Source: Ignavibacterium sp.
Lineage (GTDB): Bacteria; Bacteroidota; Ignavibacteria; Ignavibacteriales; Ignavibacteriaceae
Length of the DNA stretch: 64,000 nt
Reading direction: 5' to 3'
NCBI GenBank assembly: GCA_018335755.1
Contig: JAGXRK010000045.1
Span: 186,001-250,000 of the forward strand
Within the stretch, counting starts at the first letter, position 1; the number at the start of each line of letters is the position of its first letter. Positions 9,778 through 18,715 of this stretch are shown one piece after another. Below the pieces are notes generated by a model. It was not told the origin of the DNA, did not search any database, and saw only the letters and a program-made list of their open reading frames with translations. Position numbers and translations under genes: made by a program.

Positions 9778-9943
9778 TATATATTCTAAAATATTTTGTA
9801 ATAATTAGATGAAAATTACATAAAAAATGAAACTAATAGTGTGCTAAATAATTTTTTTAAGAAGATGGAACTGTTAAAGGATTAAGAGTGTTAGAAGTGT
9901 GTTACAACAAATAAATAAATTAAACCTATTATAAGGAGGACTT

Positions 9944-10630
9944 ATGTTCAAGAACGCAATTTTATTTTTAACCGTTATCTTTTTAGCTGTTTTCAGTTTA
10001 ACTTCCTGCAGCGATGATGATCCTGTAGCTCCTGATGTTACACCAAAAGCAAAAGTTATGGTTGTTCACGCTTCACCTGATGCACCCGGTGTGGATCTAT
10101 TAGTTGATAATGTTGTCGCTGGTACAAATCTCACTTTTCCAAATAACACAGGATATGTTGAAGTAGACGCAGGTATAAGAAACGTTAAAGTAAATGTAAC
10201 CGGAACTCAGACAAATGTTATAGCTGCAGACTTAAATATTTTGGCTGACGTTGCTTATTCAGCTTTTGCTGTAAACACGGTTGCTAATTTGGAACCAATT
10301 ATTTTTGTCGATAATCTAGCAGCCCCTGCTTCAGGCAAAGCTCACGTAAGATTCATTCATCTTTCACCTGATGCACCAGCAGTTGACATAACATTAACCG
10401 ATGGAACTGTAGTATTTGGAAACGTAGCATTTAAAGGTTCTGTTGATTTTACTCCCCTTGATGCAGGCTCATATCCGCTTCAAGTAAGAGTTGCTGGAAC
10501 TACTACCATTGCACTTGATCTTGGAAGTATAACTCTGGAAGCTGGAAAAATATATACTGTTTTTGCAAGAGGTTTGCTCAGCGGTAGTGGTAGCCAGGCT
10601 TTAGGTGCTTCTATTATTGTTAATAATTAA
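9944..10630 (+). CDS. DUF4397 domain lipoprotein
   Basis: This 228-residue lipoprotein has a signal peptide with lipobox LTSC (Cys22), followed by an aspartate-rich linker. Two beta-rich repeats each start with a VHASPDAP / IHLSPDAPAVD block, the signature of DUF4397, a domain found in cell-surface proteins of unknown function. It has a strong AAGGAGG ribosome site and is monocistronic, ending at a clear intrinsic terminator. It is probably anchored to the outer membrane. No enzymatic motif is visible. Confidence 0.85.
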   Translation: MFKNAILFLTVIFLAVFSLTSCSDDDPVAPDVTPKAKVMVVHASPDAPGVDLLVDNVVAGTNLTFPNNTGYVEVDAGIRNVKVNVTGTQTNVIAADLNILADVAYSAFAVNTVANLEPIIFVDNLAAPASGKAHVRFIHLSPDAPAVDITLTDGTVVFGNVAFKGSVDFTPLDAGSYPLQVRVAGTTTIALDLGSITLEAGKIYTVFARGLLSGSGSQALGASIIVNN

Positions 10631-10650
10631 CTGTAATTCTTAATTCTCTA

Positions 10651-10681
10651 AACCGGGTCTGAATAAGATCCGGTTTTTTTG
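10651..10681 (+). terminator. Intrinsic terminator after DUF4397 lipoprotein gene
   Basis: AACCGGGTCT pairs with AGATCCGGTT over ten positions (one G-T wobble) around a GAATA loop, followed by eight T. Confidence 0.92.
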
Positions 10682-10745
10682 TTTTAAAGAAATCCGTTAA
10701 AAAGAATTTATTTGATTATTTTTATACTATAAATAATTATGTCAT

Positions 10746-11477
10746 ATGATCGAAATAAATAATCTTCATAAAAGATTTGGCAGCAATAATGTATTAACGG
10801 GTGTGAACCTTAACATTGAAAGAGGTGAAACTCTTGTTATTATCGGCAGAAGCGGATGCGGTAAAAGCGTTTTAATTAAACATATTGTTGGATTATTAAG
10901 ACCCGATTCAGGATTTGTAAAAGTTGAAGGAAATATCGTTGATAATTTATCTGACAAAGAACTATATCAGCTGCGTAGAAAATTTGGGTTTCTTTTTCAA
11001 GGTGCTGCGTTATTTGACTCTATGACTGTAGAGGAAAATGTTTCCCTGCCCCTTACTGAATCATTTAATAACTTTACAAAGTCAGAGATAAAAAAAATTG
11101 TTTATGATAAATTAAATCTGGTTGGTTTGCCTGATGCCGGACATCTTAAACCTGCAGAACTTTCCGGTGGAATGAAAAAAAGGGTTGGACTTGCACGCGC
11201 ACTGGTTACTGACCCTGATTATATTTTATATGATGAACCTACCACGGGACTCGATCCCATTATGTCTGATTCTATTGATGAACTTATTAAAGAACTATCT
11301 GAAAAAATTAAAGTTACTTCGATTGTGGTTACTCACGATATGTACAGTGTAAAAAATGTTGCAAATAAAGTTGCTATGATGCATAATGGAATAATTTACT
11401 TTAAAGGTAATCCCGAAGAATTGGGCAGTTCAGACGACATAATAATTAAAGATTTTATCCGAAGAACAGAAGTGTGA
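10746..11477 (+). CDS. ABC transporter ATP-binding protein, MlaF/Ttg2A-like
   Basis: This is an ATPase of the Mla (MCE) phospholipid/toluene-tolerance ABC family. It shows Walker A GRSGCGKS (34-41), Q-loop Q85, signature LSGGM (139-143), Walker B ILYDEP (160-165) and the switch His in VVTHD. The block GLDPIMSDSIDELI after Walker B is typical of MlaF rather than of importer ATPases. At 243 residues it is full length. Neither the permease (MlaE) nor the MCE-domain protein is next to it, so the gene stands alone. The start lies at the ATG at 10746; an ATG at 10739 is out of frame. A weak hairpin, AAAGGT/ACCTTT at 11486-11504, follows the stop. Confidence 0.83.
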   Translation: MIEINNLHKRFGSNNVLTGVNLNIERGETLVIIGRSGCGKSVLIKHIVGLLRPDSGFVKVEGNIVDNLSDKELYQLRRKFGFLFQGAALFDSMTVEENVSLPLTESFNNFTKSEIKKIVYDKLNLVGLPDAGHLKPAELSGGMKKRVGLARALVTDPDYILYDEPTTGLDPIMSDSIDELIKELSEKIKVTSIVVTHDMYSVKNVANKVAMMHNGIIYFKGNPEELGSSDDIIIKDFIRRTEV

Positions 11478-11770
11478 ATTGAATTAAAGGTAAATAAAAC
11501 CTTTCCTGTTGTTTCTTAATTGTTTTCCTTAATAGAATCAAAACGAAAACCCATTCCCAAAAATCTAACAAGTATTCAAAATATTTGAACCTTCATTTTT
11601 ATAGTCCGGGTAAGAAAAGCCTTATTTAGTTATATTTTTACGCAAATATCTGAGAATCGGTCAGGCAGTAGAAAACAATACAACTGTAACGCCGAAAAGA
11701 CTTTGCAATTGTCAAATATTTTTATTTATTTAACAAAAACATATTTTATTTTGAATATACAGGAGGTGTT

Positions 11771-12196
11771 ATGAGTTCATTGGGCGACCTGCTAAAAAAT
11801 AGAGAAGTCTTCACCATTATTTCCGGATCGTCGATAAAACAAACAGTTAATTACATGGCTGAAAAAGGAGTCGGAATACTGCCAGTGCTTAAGGATGAAA
11901 AGTTAGTAGGCGTTTTTTCTGAACGCGACCTTGTAAAAAGAGTTATTGCTAAAGATAAGGACTTAGATTTAACTAAAGTCGATGAAGTGATGACAACAAA
12001 CCTGGTTATTGCAAAAATTGATGAATCACACGAAGCTACTCTGGCTAAAATGAAGGAAGCAAAAACAAGGCATATACTAATTATTGATGGAGAAAAGTTA
12101 ACAGGCGTATTATCTATTAAAGATCTGCTTGAAACAGATCTTATGTCTTGTAAAACAACTGTTGAAGTTTTAAATAACTACATTTATTCAAAATAA
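11771..12196 (+). CDS. Tandem CBS-domain protein
   Basis: This small cytosolic protein is made almost entirely of two CBS motifs (about 8-65 and 75-135), which as a pair bind adenine nucleotides and act as energy or ionic sensors. Blocks GVGILPVLKDEKLVGVFSERD and ARHILIIDG-like TRHILIIDG with GVLSIKDLL are diagnostic. It has a perfect AGGAGG ribosome site. It is monocistronic, convergent with the ornithine carbamoyltransferase gene; a shared hairpin lies between them. Its partner protein cannot be inferred from context. Confidence 0.87.
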   Translation: MSSLGDLLKNREVFTIISGSSIKQTVNYMAEKGVGILPVLKDEKLVGVFSERDLVKRVIAKDKDLDLTKVDEVMTTNLVIAKIDESHEATLAKMKEAKTRHILIIDGEKLTGVLSIKDLLETDLMSCKTTVEVLNNYIYSK

Positions 12197-12207
12197 CAGA
12201 AAAAGAA

Positions 12208-12258
12208 AAAAGCATCTCCCCATTTTAGTTCAACTGAATTAAAATGATAAGATGCTTT
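12208..12258. terminator. Bidirectional terminator between CBS gene and argF
   Basis: AAAGCATCT (12209-12217) pairs with AGATGCTTT (12250-12258). Inside it, ATTTTAGTTC pairs imperfectly with GAATTAAAAT. A- and T-rich flanks on both sides suit termination of both convergent genes. Confidence 0.75.
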
Positions 12259-12264
12259 AAGAAA

Positions 12265-13197
12265 TTACATTACCAGGGCCATTATAGCTTTTTGAACGTG
12301 AAGCCTGTTTTCTGCTTCATCAAAAATCACAGAGTTAGGTGAATCAGCCACTTCGTTTACAACTTCTTCACCTCTATGTGCCGGCAGACAGTGCATAAAT
12401 ATATAGTCGTCTTTGGCATTCTTAACTAATTTAGGATTTACCTGGTACTTAGCAAATTTTTTCTTTCTTTCCTGTGCTTCCTGCTCCTGTCCCATACTTG
12501 CCCAAACATCAGTGTAAACAATATCTGCATTCTTAACTGCTGCAACAGGATCATCGGTAATTTCTATTTTTGATCCCATATATTTGGCAAACTTTTTAGC
12601 AGTCTCTATAATTTCTTTATTTGGTTTATAACCTGATGGAGAAGCAATTGCAATGTTCATTCCAACTTTAGAACAACCATTTAATAAGCTGTGAGCCATA
12701 TTATTGCCGTCACCTATGTAGGCAAGCTTTAAACCTTTTAAAACACGCTTCTTTTCAAGAACAGTAAAAAGATCGGTAAGTACCTGGCAGGGATGCAGAA
12801 GATCAGTTAACCCGTTTATAACCGGAATGGCGGCATACTTTCCAAGTTCCAAAACATCCTGATGATCAAATGTTCTTATCATAATTCCATCTAAATATCT
12901 GCCAAGAACTTTTGCTGTATCAGAAATACTTTCACTAGTTCCTAACTGAAGATCATTAGGCCCGAAATACATTCCTATACCGCCTAATTGATAAATACCG
13001 GTTTCAAAAGATACTCTTGTCCGGGTAGATCTTTTGGTGAATATCATACCCAGTGTTTTTCCTTCAAGATATTTGTGCGATTCGCCGGTATACAATTTCT
13101 CTTTAAGTGATTTACTAACATCAAATATTTGATAAATCTCTTCAACTGAAAGATCAGCAATTGAAATAAGATTTTTTCCCTTCATATTTATAGCCAT
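12265..13197 (-). CDS. argF: Ornithine carbamoyltransferase
   Basis: This enzyme transfers the carbamoyl group from carbamoyl phosphate to ornithine to give citrulline, or the reverse in arginine catabolism. The carbamoyl-phosphate motif STRTR lies at 57-61, followed by SFETG; HPCQ lies at 135-138; the ornithine-loop block FMHCLPAHRGEEV is near 267. The 310-residue length is typical. It lies 36 bases downstream of carbamate kinase in the same orientation, which points to the catabolic direction (arcB role), yielding ATP from citrulline. No arginine deiminase or transporter gene is adjacent, so the anabolic role (argF) is equally possible. Confidence 0.9.
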   Translation of the reverse strand: MAINMKGKNLISIADLSVEEIYQIFDVSKSLKEKLYTGESHKYLEGKTLGMIFTKRSTRTRVSFETGIYQLGGIGMYFGPNDLQLGTSESISDTAKVLGRYLDGIMIRTFDHQDVLELGKYAAIPVINGLTDLLHPCQVLTDLFTVLEKKRVLKGLKLAYIGDGNNMAHSLLNGCSKVGMNIAIASPSGYKPNKEIIETAKKFAKYMGSKIEITDDPVAAVKNADIVYTDVWASMGQEQEAQERKKKFAKYQVNPKLVKNAKDDYIFMHCLPAHRGEEVVNEVADSPNSVIFDEAENRLHVQKAIMALVM

Positions 13198-13233
13198 TTA
13201 TAACTCCGATTTATTTTTAAGATTAATAAAAAA

Positions 13234-14181
13234 TTATAATTCAGATACAATTTTAGTCCCGCTTTCAGGATTTCCGAGCTGTTTCGATTCAGTAATAATA
13301 GTTTCTTTACCACCGTTTTCAATAAAGTGAATTGCAGCTTTGATCTTGGGTTCCATACTGCCAGATGCAAAATGTCCTTCTTTAAGATACTGCTCTGCCT
13401 GTTCAACAGTAATTTTATCAAGAGCTATTTGACCAGGTTTATTAAAGTTCAAGTACACTTTGGCAACATCTGTAAGAATAAAGAAATCGTCCGCTTTAAT
13501 TTCATAAGCAAGCAGTGCTGAAGCAAGGTCCTTATCGATTACAGCTTCTATACCGTGAAGATGTTTTTTTTCATCTCTATAAACCGGTACACCGCCGCCG
13601 CCTGTGGCAATTACAATATTTCCTTTTTTTACAAGATCTTTAATAATTTTATTATTCAGAACGTCTTTCGGTTCGGGAGATGCAACAACCCTGCGCCAGC
13701 CTCTTTTACGGGGGTCTTCTTTAAATATAAGATTATTTGCCCTTGCAAGAAGATCTGCTTCCTCTTTAAGATAAAATGCACCTACCGGTTTAGTAGGATT
13801 TTCAAAAGCCGGATCATTCTTATCAACTAAAACCTGGGTAACTACAGTTACAACATTGCGTCTGATTTTTTGTTCTGCAAGAATATTTCTTATCTGACGC
13901 TCAACCATGTAACCGATTCCTCCCTGGGAATCAGCGACACAAATATCTAAGGGCATTTTAGGAATTTTATAAGTATTGTAACCCGCTTCATTTCTTAGAA
14001 GAATATTTCCTACCTGCGGCCCATTTCCGTGTGTAATTACAATATTAAAATCATCTTCAAGAAGCTTAATAAGATTTATGCAAGTTTCGTAAGTATTTTT
14101 TTCCTGCTGCTGAATTGTACCTATTTCATTTCCCCTCAATAGTGCATTCCCGCCTAATGCAACAACCGCAATTTTTTTCAT
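13234..14181 (-). CDS. arcC: Carbamate kinase
   Basis: This enzyme makes ATP from carbamoyl phosphate and ADP, or runs in reverse. The amino-acid-kinase fold begins with VVALGGNALLRG; ITHGNGPQVGN, GGIGYMVERQ, VIATGGGGVP and ASGSMEPKIKAA are all carbamate-kinase signatures. At 315 residues it is full length. The ATG at 14181 has AGGA upstream. It is the first gene of a two-gene operon with ornithine carbamoyltransferase, so together they could convert citrulline to ornithine plus ATP, CO2 and ammonia. Confidence 0.93.
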   Translation of the reverse strand: MKKIAVVALGGNALLRGNEIGTIQQQEKNTYETCINLIKLLEDDFNIVITHGNGPQVGNILLRNEAGYNTYKIPKMPLDICVADSQGGIGYMVERQIRNILAEQKIRRNVVTVVTQVLVDKNDPAFENPTKPVGAFYLKEEADLLARANNLIFKEDPRKRGWRRVVASPEPKDVLNNKIIKDLVKKGNIVIATGGGGVPVYRDEKKHLHGIEAVIDKDLASALLAYEIKADDFFILTDVAKVYLNFNKPGQIALDKITVEQAEQYLKEGHFASGSMEPKIKAAIHFIENGGKETIITESKQLGNPESGTKIVSEL

Positions 14182-14336
14182 AAAAATCCTGTTTACATTT
14201 TATTGTATTATACAATATTTTAACATAAATAATATACAAACTTAATTACGGCATCGTTTAAAAAAAATCATTTTTATTCGCAAAATGGTTATTTTTATTC
14301 GTTTTTATGCTATTTATTATTTATAATATTAAGTAA

Positions 14337-14939
14337 ATGGACAATAAAGAAAAATTATTATCAGACGACCTGTTAAAGCCAAATAATATGATCCGGCTTT
14401 ATGCTTCCGGAGCTTTTCCTATGGCAGAAAGTCAGACAGGGCACATCAACTGGTATATGCCCGAAATACGATGCATAATTCCTCTCGATAATTTTAATAT
14501 TCCAAGATCTCTAAAGAAGTCCGCTGAAATATTAAATTATGAGATTCGTTACGATTCCGATTATTTATCAGTAATAAAATATTGTTCGGCAAGAAAGGAA
14601 ACATGGATATCTGAAAAACTTATCGATGCATATAATAGATTATATAAACGAGGTCATCTTCATACTGTTGAAACCTGGAAAGATAATATGCTTGTTGGAG
14701 GTCTGTACGGAATAACTTTCCGAGGTGCATTTTTTGGTGAGTCAATGTTTTCTTTAGTTTCACAGGCATCCAAAATAGCTTTAATCCATCTTGTTAATAG
14801 ACTAAAAGATAAAAATTTTGTTTTGCTCGATGTACAATATTTAACAGATCATTTGAAGATGTTCGGAGCTGTCGAAATAGTCTGGGATGAATATCAGAGT
14901 ATGCTAAGGGAGTCTTATATAGTGAACAGCGAGTTTTGA
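14337..14939 (+). CDS. aat: Leucyl/phenylalanyl-tRNA-protein transferase
   Basis: This enzyme adds Leu or Phe from charged tRNA to proteins with N-terminal Lys/Arg, marking them for ClpAP (N-end rule). Diagnostic blocks are YASGAFPMAES, INWYMPEIRCIIP, ETWISEKLIDAY, LVGGLYGITFRGAFFGESMFS and LDVQYLTDHLKMFGA. At 200 residues it is slightly shorter than the roughly 230-residue E. coli enzyme but contains all core blocks. It lies convergent with the hybrid kinase gene, the two stop codons being one base apart. No close partner gene is present. Confidence 0.93.
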   Translation: MDNKEKLLSDDLLKPNNMIRLYASGAFPMAESQTGHINWYMPEIRCIIPLDNFNIPRSLKKSAEILNYEIRYDSDYLSVIKYCSARKETWISEKLIDAYNRLYKRGHLHTVETWKDNMLVGGLYGITFRGAFFGESMFSLVSQASKIALIHLVNRLKDKNFVLLDVQYLTDHLKMFGAVEIVWDEYQSMLRESYIVNSEF

Positions 14940-14940
14940 A

Positions 14941-17900
14941 CTATTTATTCATTAAAGATTTAATCTTGCCTGACAGTTCCTTTTTAGAGAATGGTTTTGC
15001 GATGTAATCATCAAATCCTTCGCTTAAAAATTTTTCCCTGTCACCAACCATTGCATGTGCAGTAACCGCTATAACTGGTATTGAAACATATTGTTCCTTT
15101 TTCCTGAGTAATTTGATAAGGTCAAGCCCGTTTATTCCCTTTCCAAGACTTATATCAAGAAGAATTAAATCATAATTGTTTTTCTGCATAATAGATATTG
15201 CCTCTTCACCTGTAGCAGCTGAATCTACAAGGTATTCTTTTCTTAAAAATAATGAAATAACACTTCTGGAGGCCTGGTCATCATCTACTACAATAACTTT
15301 ATGTTTCAATGTAATTTCATCAGGAAGAGCATCATTATTTATAATATTAGGCTGAACAATTTGCTGAACCGGCTCTTCAACAGGAATAGTAACAACAAAA
15401 GTTGTACCCTTTCCAAATTCACTAACAAAATCAATTCTACCGTTTAACAGCTCCACAAACTTTTTAGTTATGGTTAAACCCAATCCTGTACCTTCATAAT
15501 GTCTGCTTAAACCCTCACTAGCCTGACGAAATTCATCGTATATAATTTTTTTACTTGAATCTGGTATTCCAATTCCTGTATCAATAACCTTGATCGTTAA
15601 AAAAGATTTCTCTTCTGCTTTTTCAAGTTCTGCCTCAATAAGTACTCCGCCCTGTTCCGTAAACTTAATTGCATTACTAACAAGATTATTAAGTATAGAC
15701 CTAAAAATTCTTTTATCTGACTCAAAAGAAATATTATCCTGATTTAATTTTGCTTTAATATAAATATTTTTCTTTGAGGTTACCGAAGCAAAAACCGAAA
15801 TTACTTCATCAACTAGTTGCTTCAGAGAAATATGTTCATGATTAATCAGAACCTTACCAGCTTCTATTTTGGAAAGATCCAGCAGATGGTTTAATGTTTC
15901 AAGAAGTCTTTCACCGCCGATGTAAATGCTATTCAGCATTGTTTTCCAATTCTCATCTTCTGTTTCCAATGAAAGAAGTTCAGCATAACCTAAAATACCT
16001 ATAAGTGGGGTGCGCAGTTCATGACTCATATTGGCAAGGAAGTTGGATTTAATTTTATTCAGTTCTTCGGCATTTTCTTTAGCGGAAATTAATTCAAGAT
16101 TGGTTTTTTCCCGTTCAATTGCACCGCCAATACTAGCTGCAGCGGCTTTAAGAACAGATATTTCACTTTCAGTCCATTCACGTTCAGTTGTGCAATCATC
16201 AAAACCAATAAATCCCCATAGCTTATTTTTGATTTTGATTGGCACCTCAAGTATGGAAAGTATATCTTCATTTTCCATAATTCTTTTTTGCAGCTCAGGC
16301 AGATTTTTTACAAGAGACCAAATGAATCCACCTTCCAGAAAGACATTGTACCACTCAGCAAACACCGGTTCATAGGGAAGCATTTGGAGTTCAGAATTAT
16401 CTATCTGTGCTTCAACATTATTAGCAACCCATTCGTATTTTTGGGACATATAATATTTCCCGGTTTTTTCATATTTGCTGTTTTCAAAAATATAAACCCT
16501 ATCTACAGCAGCACTTTCACCTAAAGACGCCAGGGTATTTTGAATGGCTTTATCAAAATCTTTTTCTACAAGAAGAGTGTTGGAAGCCTCTGCAACTCCA
16601 TAAAGAATTTTTTGATGACGAAGCAGATTATCTTCCATCAGTTTTTTAAGAGTAATATCTTTAATGGTCCCGATGCTTGCAATTTTACCTTTATAGTTGA
16701 TTAAGCGAACGCTCATATTAACATAAACCCTTGAGCTGTTTTTATGAAGCATTCTCCATTCATAGCTGGCTGGAACATTTTCGCCTGCCAGTCTTCTTCT
16801 ATAATTCGATAAAACTAATTCCTGATCTTCCGGGGCAACAAGTGCTGTAAAATCAATATTTAGAAGTTCTTCAATAGGATAACCAACTATATTGGCAAAT
16901 GCTTTATTTACAAAATTTAACTTAGCATCCTGAATAAGGAACACACCATCCTGCATACTGTCAACAAGCGTTCTGTACTGTTCTTCAGATTGAGCTAAAG
17001 CCTCTTCAGATTTTTTTCTGGATGTAATATCACGACAGGAAAATATCATACCGTAAGGTTCATTTTCCTTATTACGTAGTATTTCTCCATTTACTTCAAA
17101 ATCAAAAGAAGTACCCCGCTTATTAACAAATTTATACTCCTTTGAGCCAAGTTTTTTTAATAATCTGTCAGCAAAATTCTGCAGAGCTTTTTCTCTGTCA
17201 TCTGTAACAATAAAATCGAATACACTTTTTCTTTTAATCTCCTCAAAACCGGAAAAACCGCTCAGCCTCACACCAAGGTCATTCATAAACATTATCTTAC
17301 CTTCAAGATCAGTAATAACGATCATATCCGGAAGTGTAGCAATAAGCTTTTTATAAAGTTCTTCGTTTTCTATTAAAGCTTCCTGAGCTTGTTTTTGATC
17401 TGTAATATCAGCAATAAAACCTTCAACTGCTTCAACTTCTTCAATACTGTTTTTAACAGCGCTTCCCTGTTCCCAAACCCATTTGGTTTTATTACCAGCA
17501 GTTTTTATCCTATAATTCATACGAAATGGTCTGTTACTGTTTATTGCTTTTGTAACTTCATCAAAAACCATATCACGATCTTCGGGATGTATGAGGTTAG
17601 CGTAAGAAATAATTCTATTTTTTATCAAGGCATCAGGTGGATATCCTGTTAATTCAAATGCACCTTCGTTTACAAATTCCATTGTCCAATTTTTATCATA
17701 TGCACATCTGTAAGCCATACCGGGAAGATTTGACATAAGATTTAAAAGCTGACGCTGGCTTTCGCGCAAAGCTCCTTCAATTACTTTTCTGTCACTTATG
17801 TTTCTTAATATCGCATGAAAGGCAACCTGCACATGATTTTTAATAATTGGAACAGCGCGCAGTTCAAAATCAACTACGGATCCATCTTTTTTTATTCCCT

Positions 17901-18546
17901 GAATTTCAAAGGGAGGAACTTCTTCTCCTGTAAGCAGTTTATTAAGGTAATTAAAAATTCTTTTAGCAGATTCATCTGTAATAATTTTGCTGGTGAATAA
18001 ATTATTACCCAGCATTTCTTCCTTTTTCCAGCCGCTTTCAATTTCAAATTTTTTATTCAGATCAATGAAAATTCCTCTTCGATCTATAATTACTATCATA
18101 TCGCCTGCCTGCTCAAACGCAAACCTGTACTGCTGTTCACTCTGCTTTAATGCCAGTTCAAATTTCCTTCTTTCTGTAAGATCAATTATTGCTGCCTGGT
18201 ATTGTGAAAATACACCACGGCTGTCAATAAGTGATGTAATGCTCCATTCTGTCCATCTTATATCATAATCAGAAAACTTAAGTCGACAGGTTAGTTTTGA
18301 AACTGAGGAGCCTGGTGCAAGAGAATTGAAAATATTATCAAATATTTCAGAATCATCCGGATGGATATCAGGTGCGAAATACTTACCTATAATTTTTTCT
18401 GATGTTGTATTAAAAAAATCGAGGAAGCTTTTATTTGCAAAAACTACTTTATGGCCCGGCAAAAAATGATAAATAATTACCGGCAGATCATCCAATAGTG
18501 TGGTATGAAAATCGAATTCATTTTTATTTATTTGATTACCGGCCAT
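14941..18546 (-). CDS. Hybrid sensor histidine kinase with five PAS domains, GAF and receiver
   Basis: This large signalling kinase is apparently cytosolic, as no membrane segments are seen. Order: five PAS or PAS-PAC units (about 15-125, 135-255, 265-385, 395-510 and 515-640), a GAF domain (about 655-815), HisKA with the phospho-accepting His842 in MSHELRTP, a HATPase with the DTGIGIP and GTGLGL boxes, and a C-terminal receiver. The receiver acceptor Asp1131 lies in LILLDISLGKG, and the conserved Lys in YIAKPFS. It senses an intracellular or small-molecule cue through PAS/GAF. It is monocistronic with no adjacent response regulator, so output probably goes through a phosphotransfer protein elsewhere. 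Ligands are unknown. Confidence 0.9.
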   Translation of the reverse strand: MAGNQINKNEFDFHTTLLDDLPVIIYHFLPGHKVVFANKSFLDFFNTTSEKIIGKYFAPDIHPDDSEIFDNIFNSLAPGSSVSKLTCRLKFSDYDIRWTEWSITSLIDSRGVFSQYQAAIIDLTERRKFELALKQSEQQYRFAFEQAGDMIVIIDRRGIFIDLNKKFEIESGWKKEEMLGNNLFTSKIITDESAKRIFNYLNKLLTGEEVPPFEIQGIKKDGSVVDFELRAVPIIKNHVQVAFHAILRNISDRKVIEGALRESQRQLLNLMSNLPGMAYRCAYDKNWTMEFVNEGAFELTGYPPDALIKNRIISYANLIHPEDRDMVFDEVTKAINSNRPFRMNYRIKTAGNKTKWVWEQGSAVKNSIEEVEAVEGFIADITDQKQAQEALIENEELYKKLIATLPDMIVITDLEGKIMFMNDLGVRLSGFSGFEEIKRKSVFDFIVTDDREKALQNFADRLLKKLGSKEYKFVNKRGTSFDFEVNGEILRNKENEPYGMIFSCRDITSRKKSEEALAQSEEQYRTLVDSMQDGVFLIQDAKLNFVNKAFANIVGYPIEELLNIDFTALVAPEDQELVLSNYRRRLAGENVPASYEWRMLHKNSSRVYVNMSVRLINYKGKIASIGTIKDITLKKLMEDNLLRHQKILYGVAEASNTLLVEKDFDKAIQNTLASLGESAAVDRVYIFENSKYEKTGKYYMSQKYEWVANNVEAQIDNSELQMLPYEPVFAEWYNVFLEGGFIWSLVKNLPELQKRIMENEDILSILEVPIKIKNKLWGFIGFDDCTTEREWTESEISVLKAAAASIGGAIEREKTNLELISAKENAEELNKIKSNFLANMSHELRTPLIGILGYAELLSLETEDENWKTMLNSIYIGGERLLETLNHLLDLSKIEAGKVLINHEHISLKQLVDEVISVFASVTSKKNIYIKAKLNQDNISFESDKRIFRSILNNLVSNAIKFTEQGGVLIEAELEKAEEKSFLTIKVIDTGIGIPDSSKKIIYDEFRQASEGLSRHYEGTGLGLTITKKFVELLNGRIDFVSEFGKGTTFVVTIPVEEPVQQIVQPNIINNDALPDEITLKHKVIVVDDDQASRSVISLFLRKEYLVDSAATGEEAISIMQKNNYDLILLDISLGKGINGLDLIKLLRKKEQYVSIPVIAVTAHAMVGDREKFLSEGFDDYIAKPFSKKELSGKIKSLMNK

Positions 18547-18715
18547 AATTTAATTAGTTAATAAGAAAAGAATTGATAAACTCATTATTTCCTGAAATAA
18601 GGAATTATTAAAAATGAATTATTCCAAACAGTTCTTGTTTGAAAAATATTATTAGTATTAAGTATAGTAAATATGTGTCAATAAAGAAATATGCCTTCCA
18701 AAAAATAATACTGCT

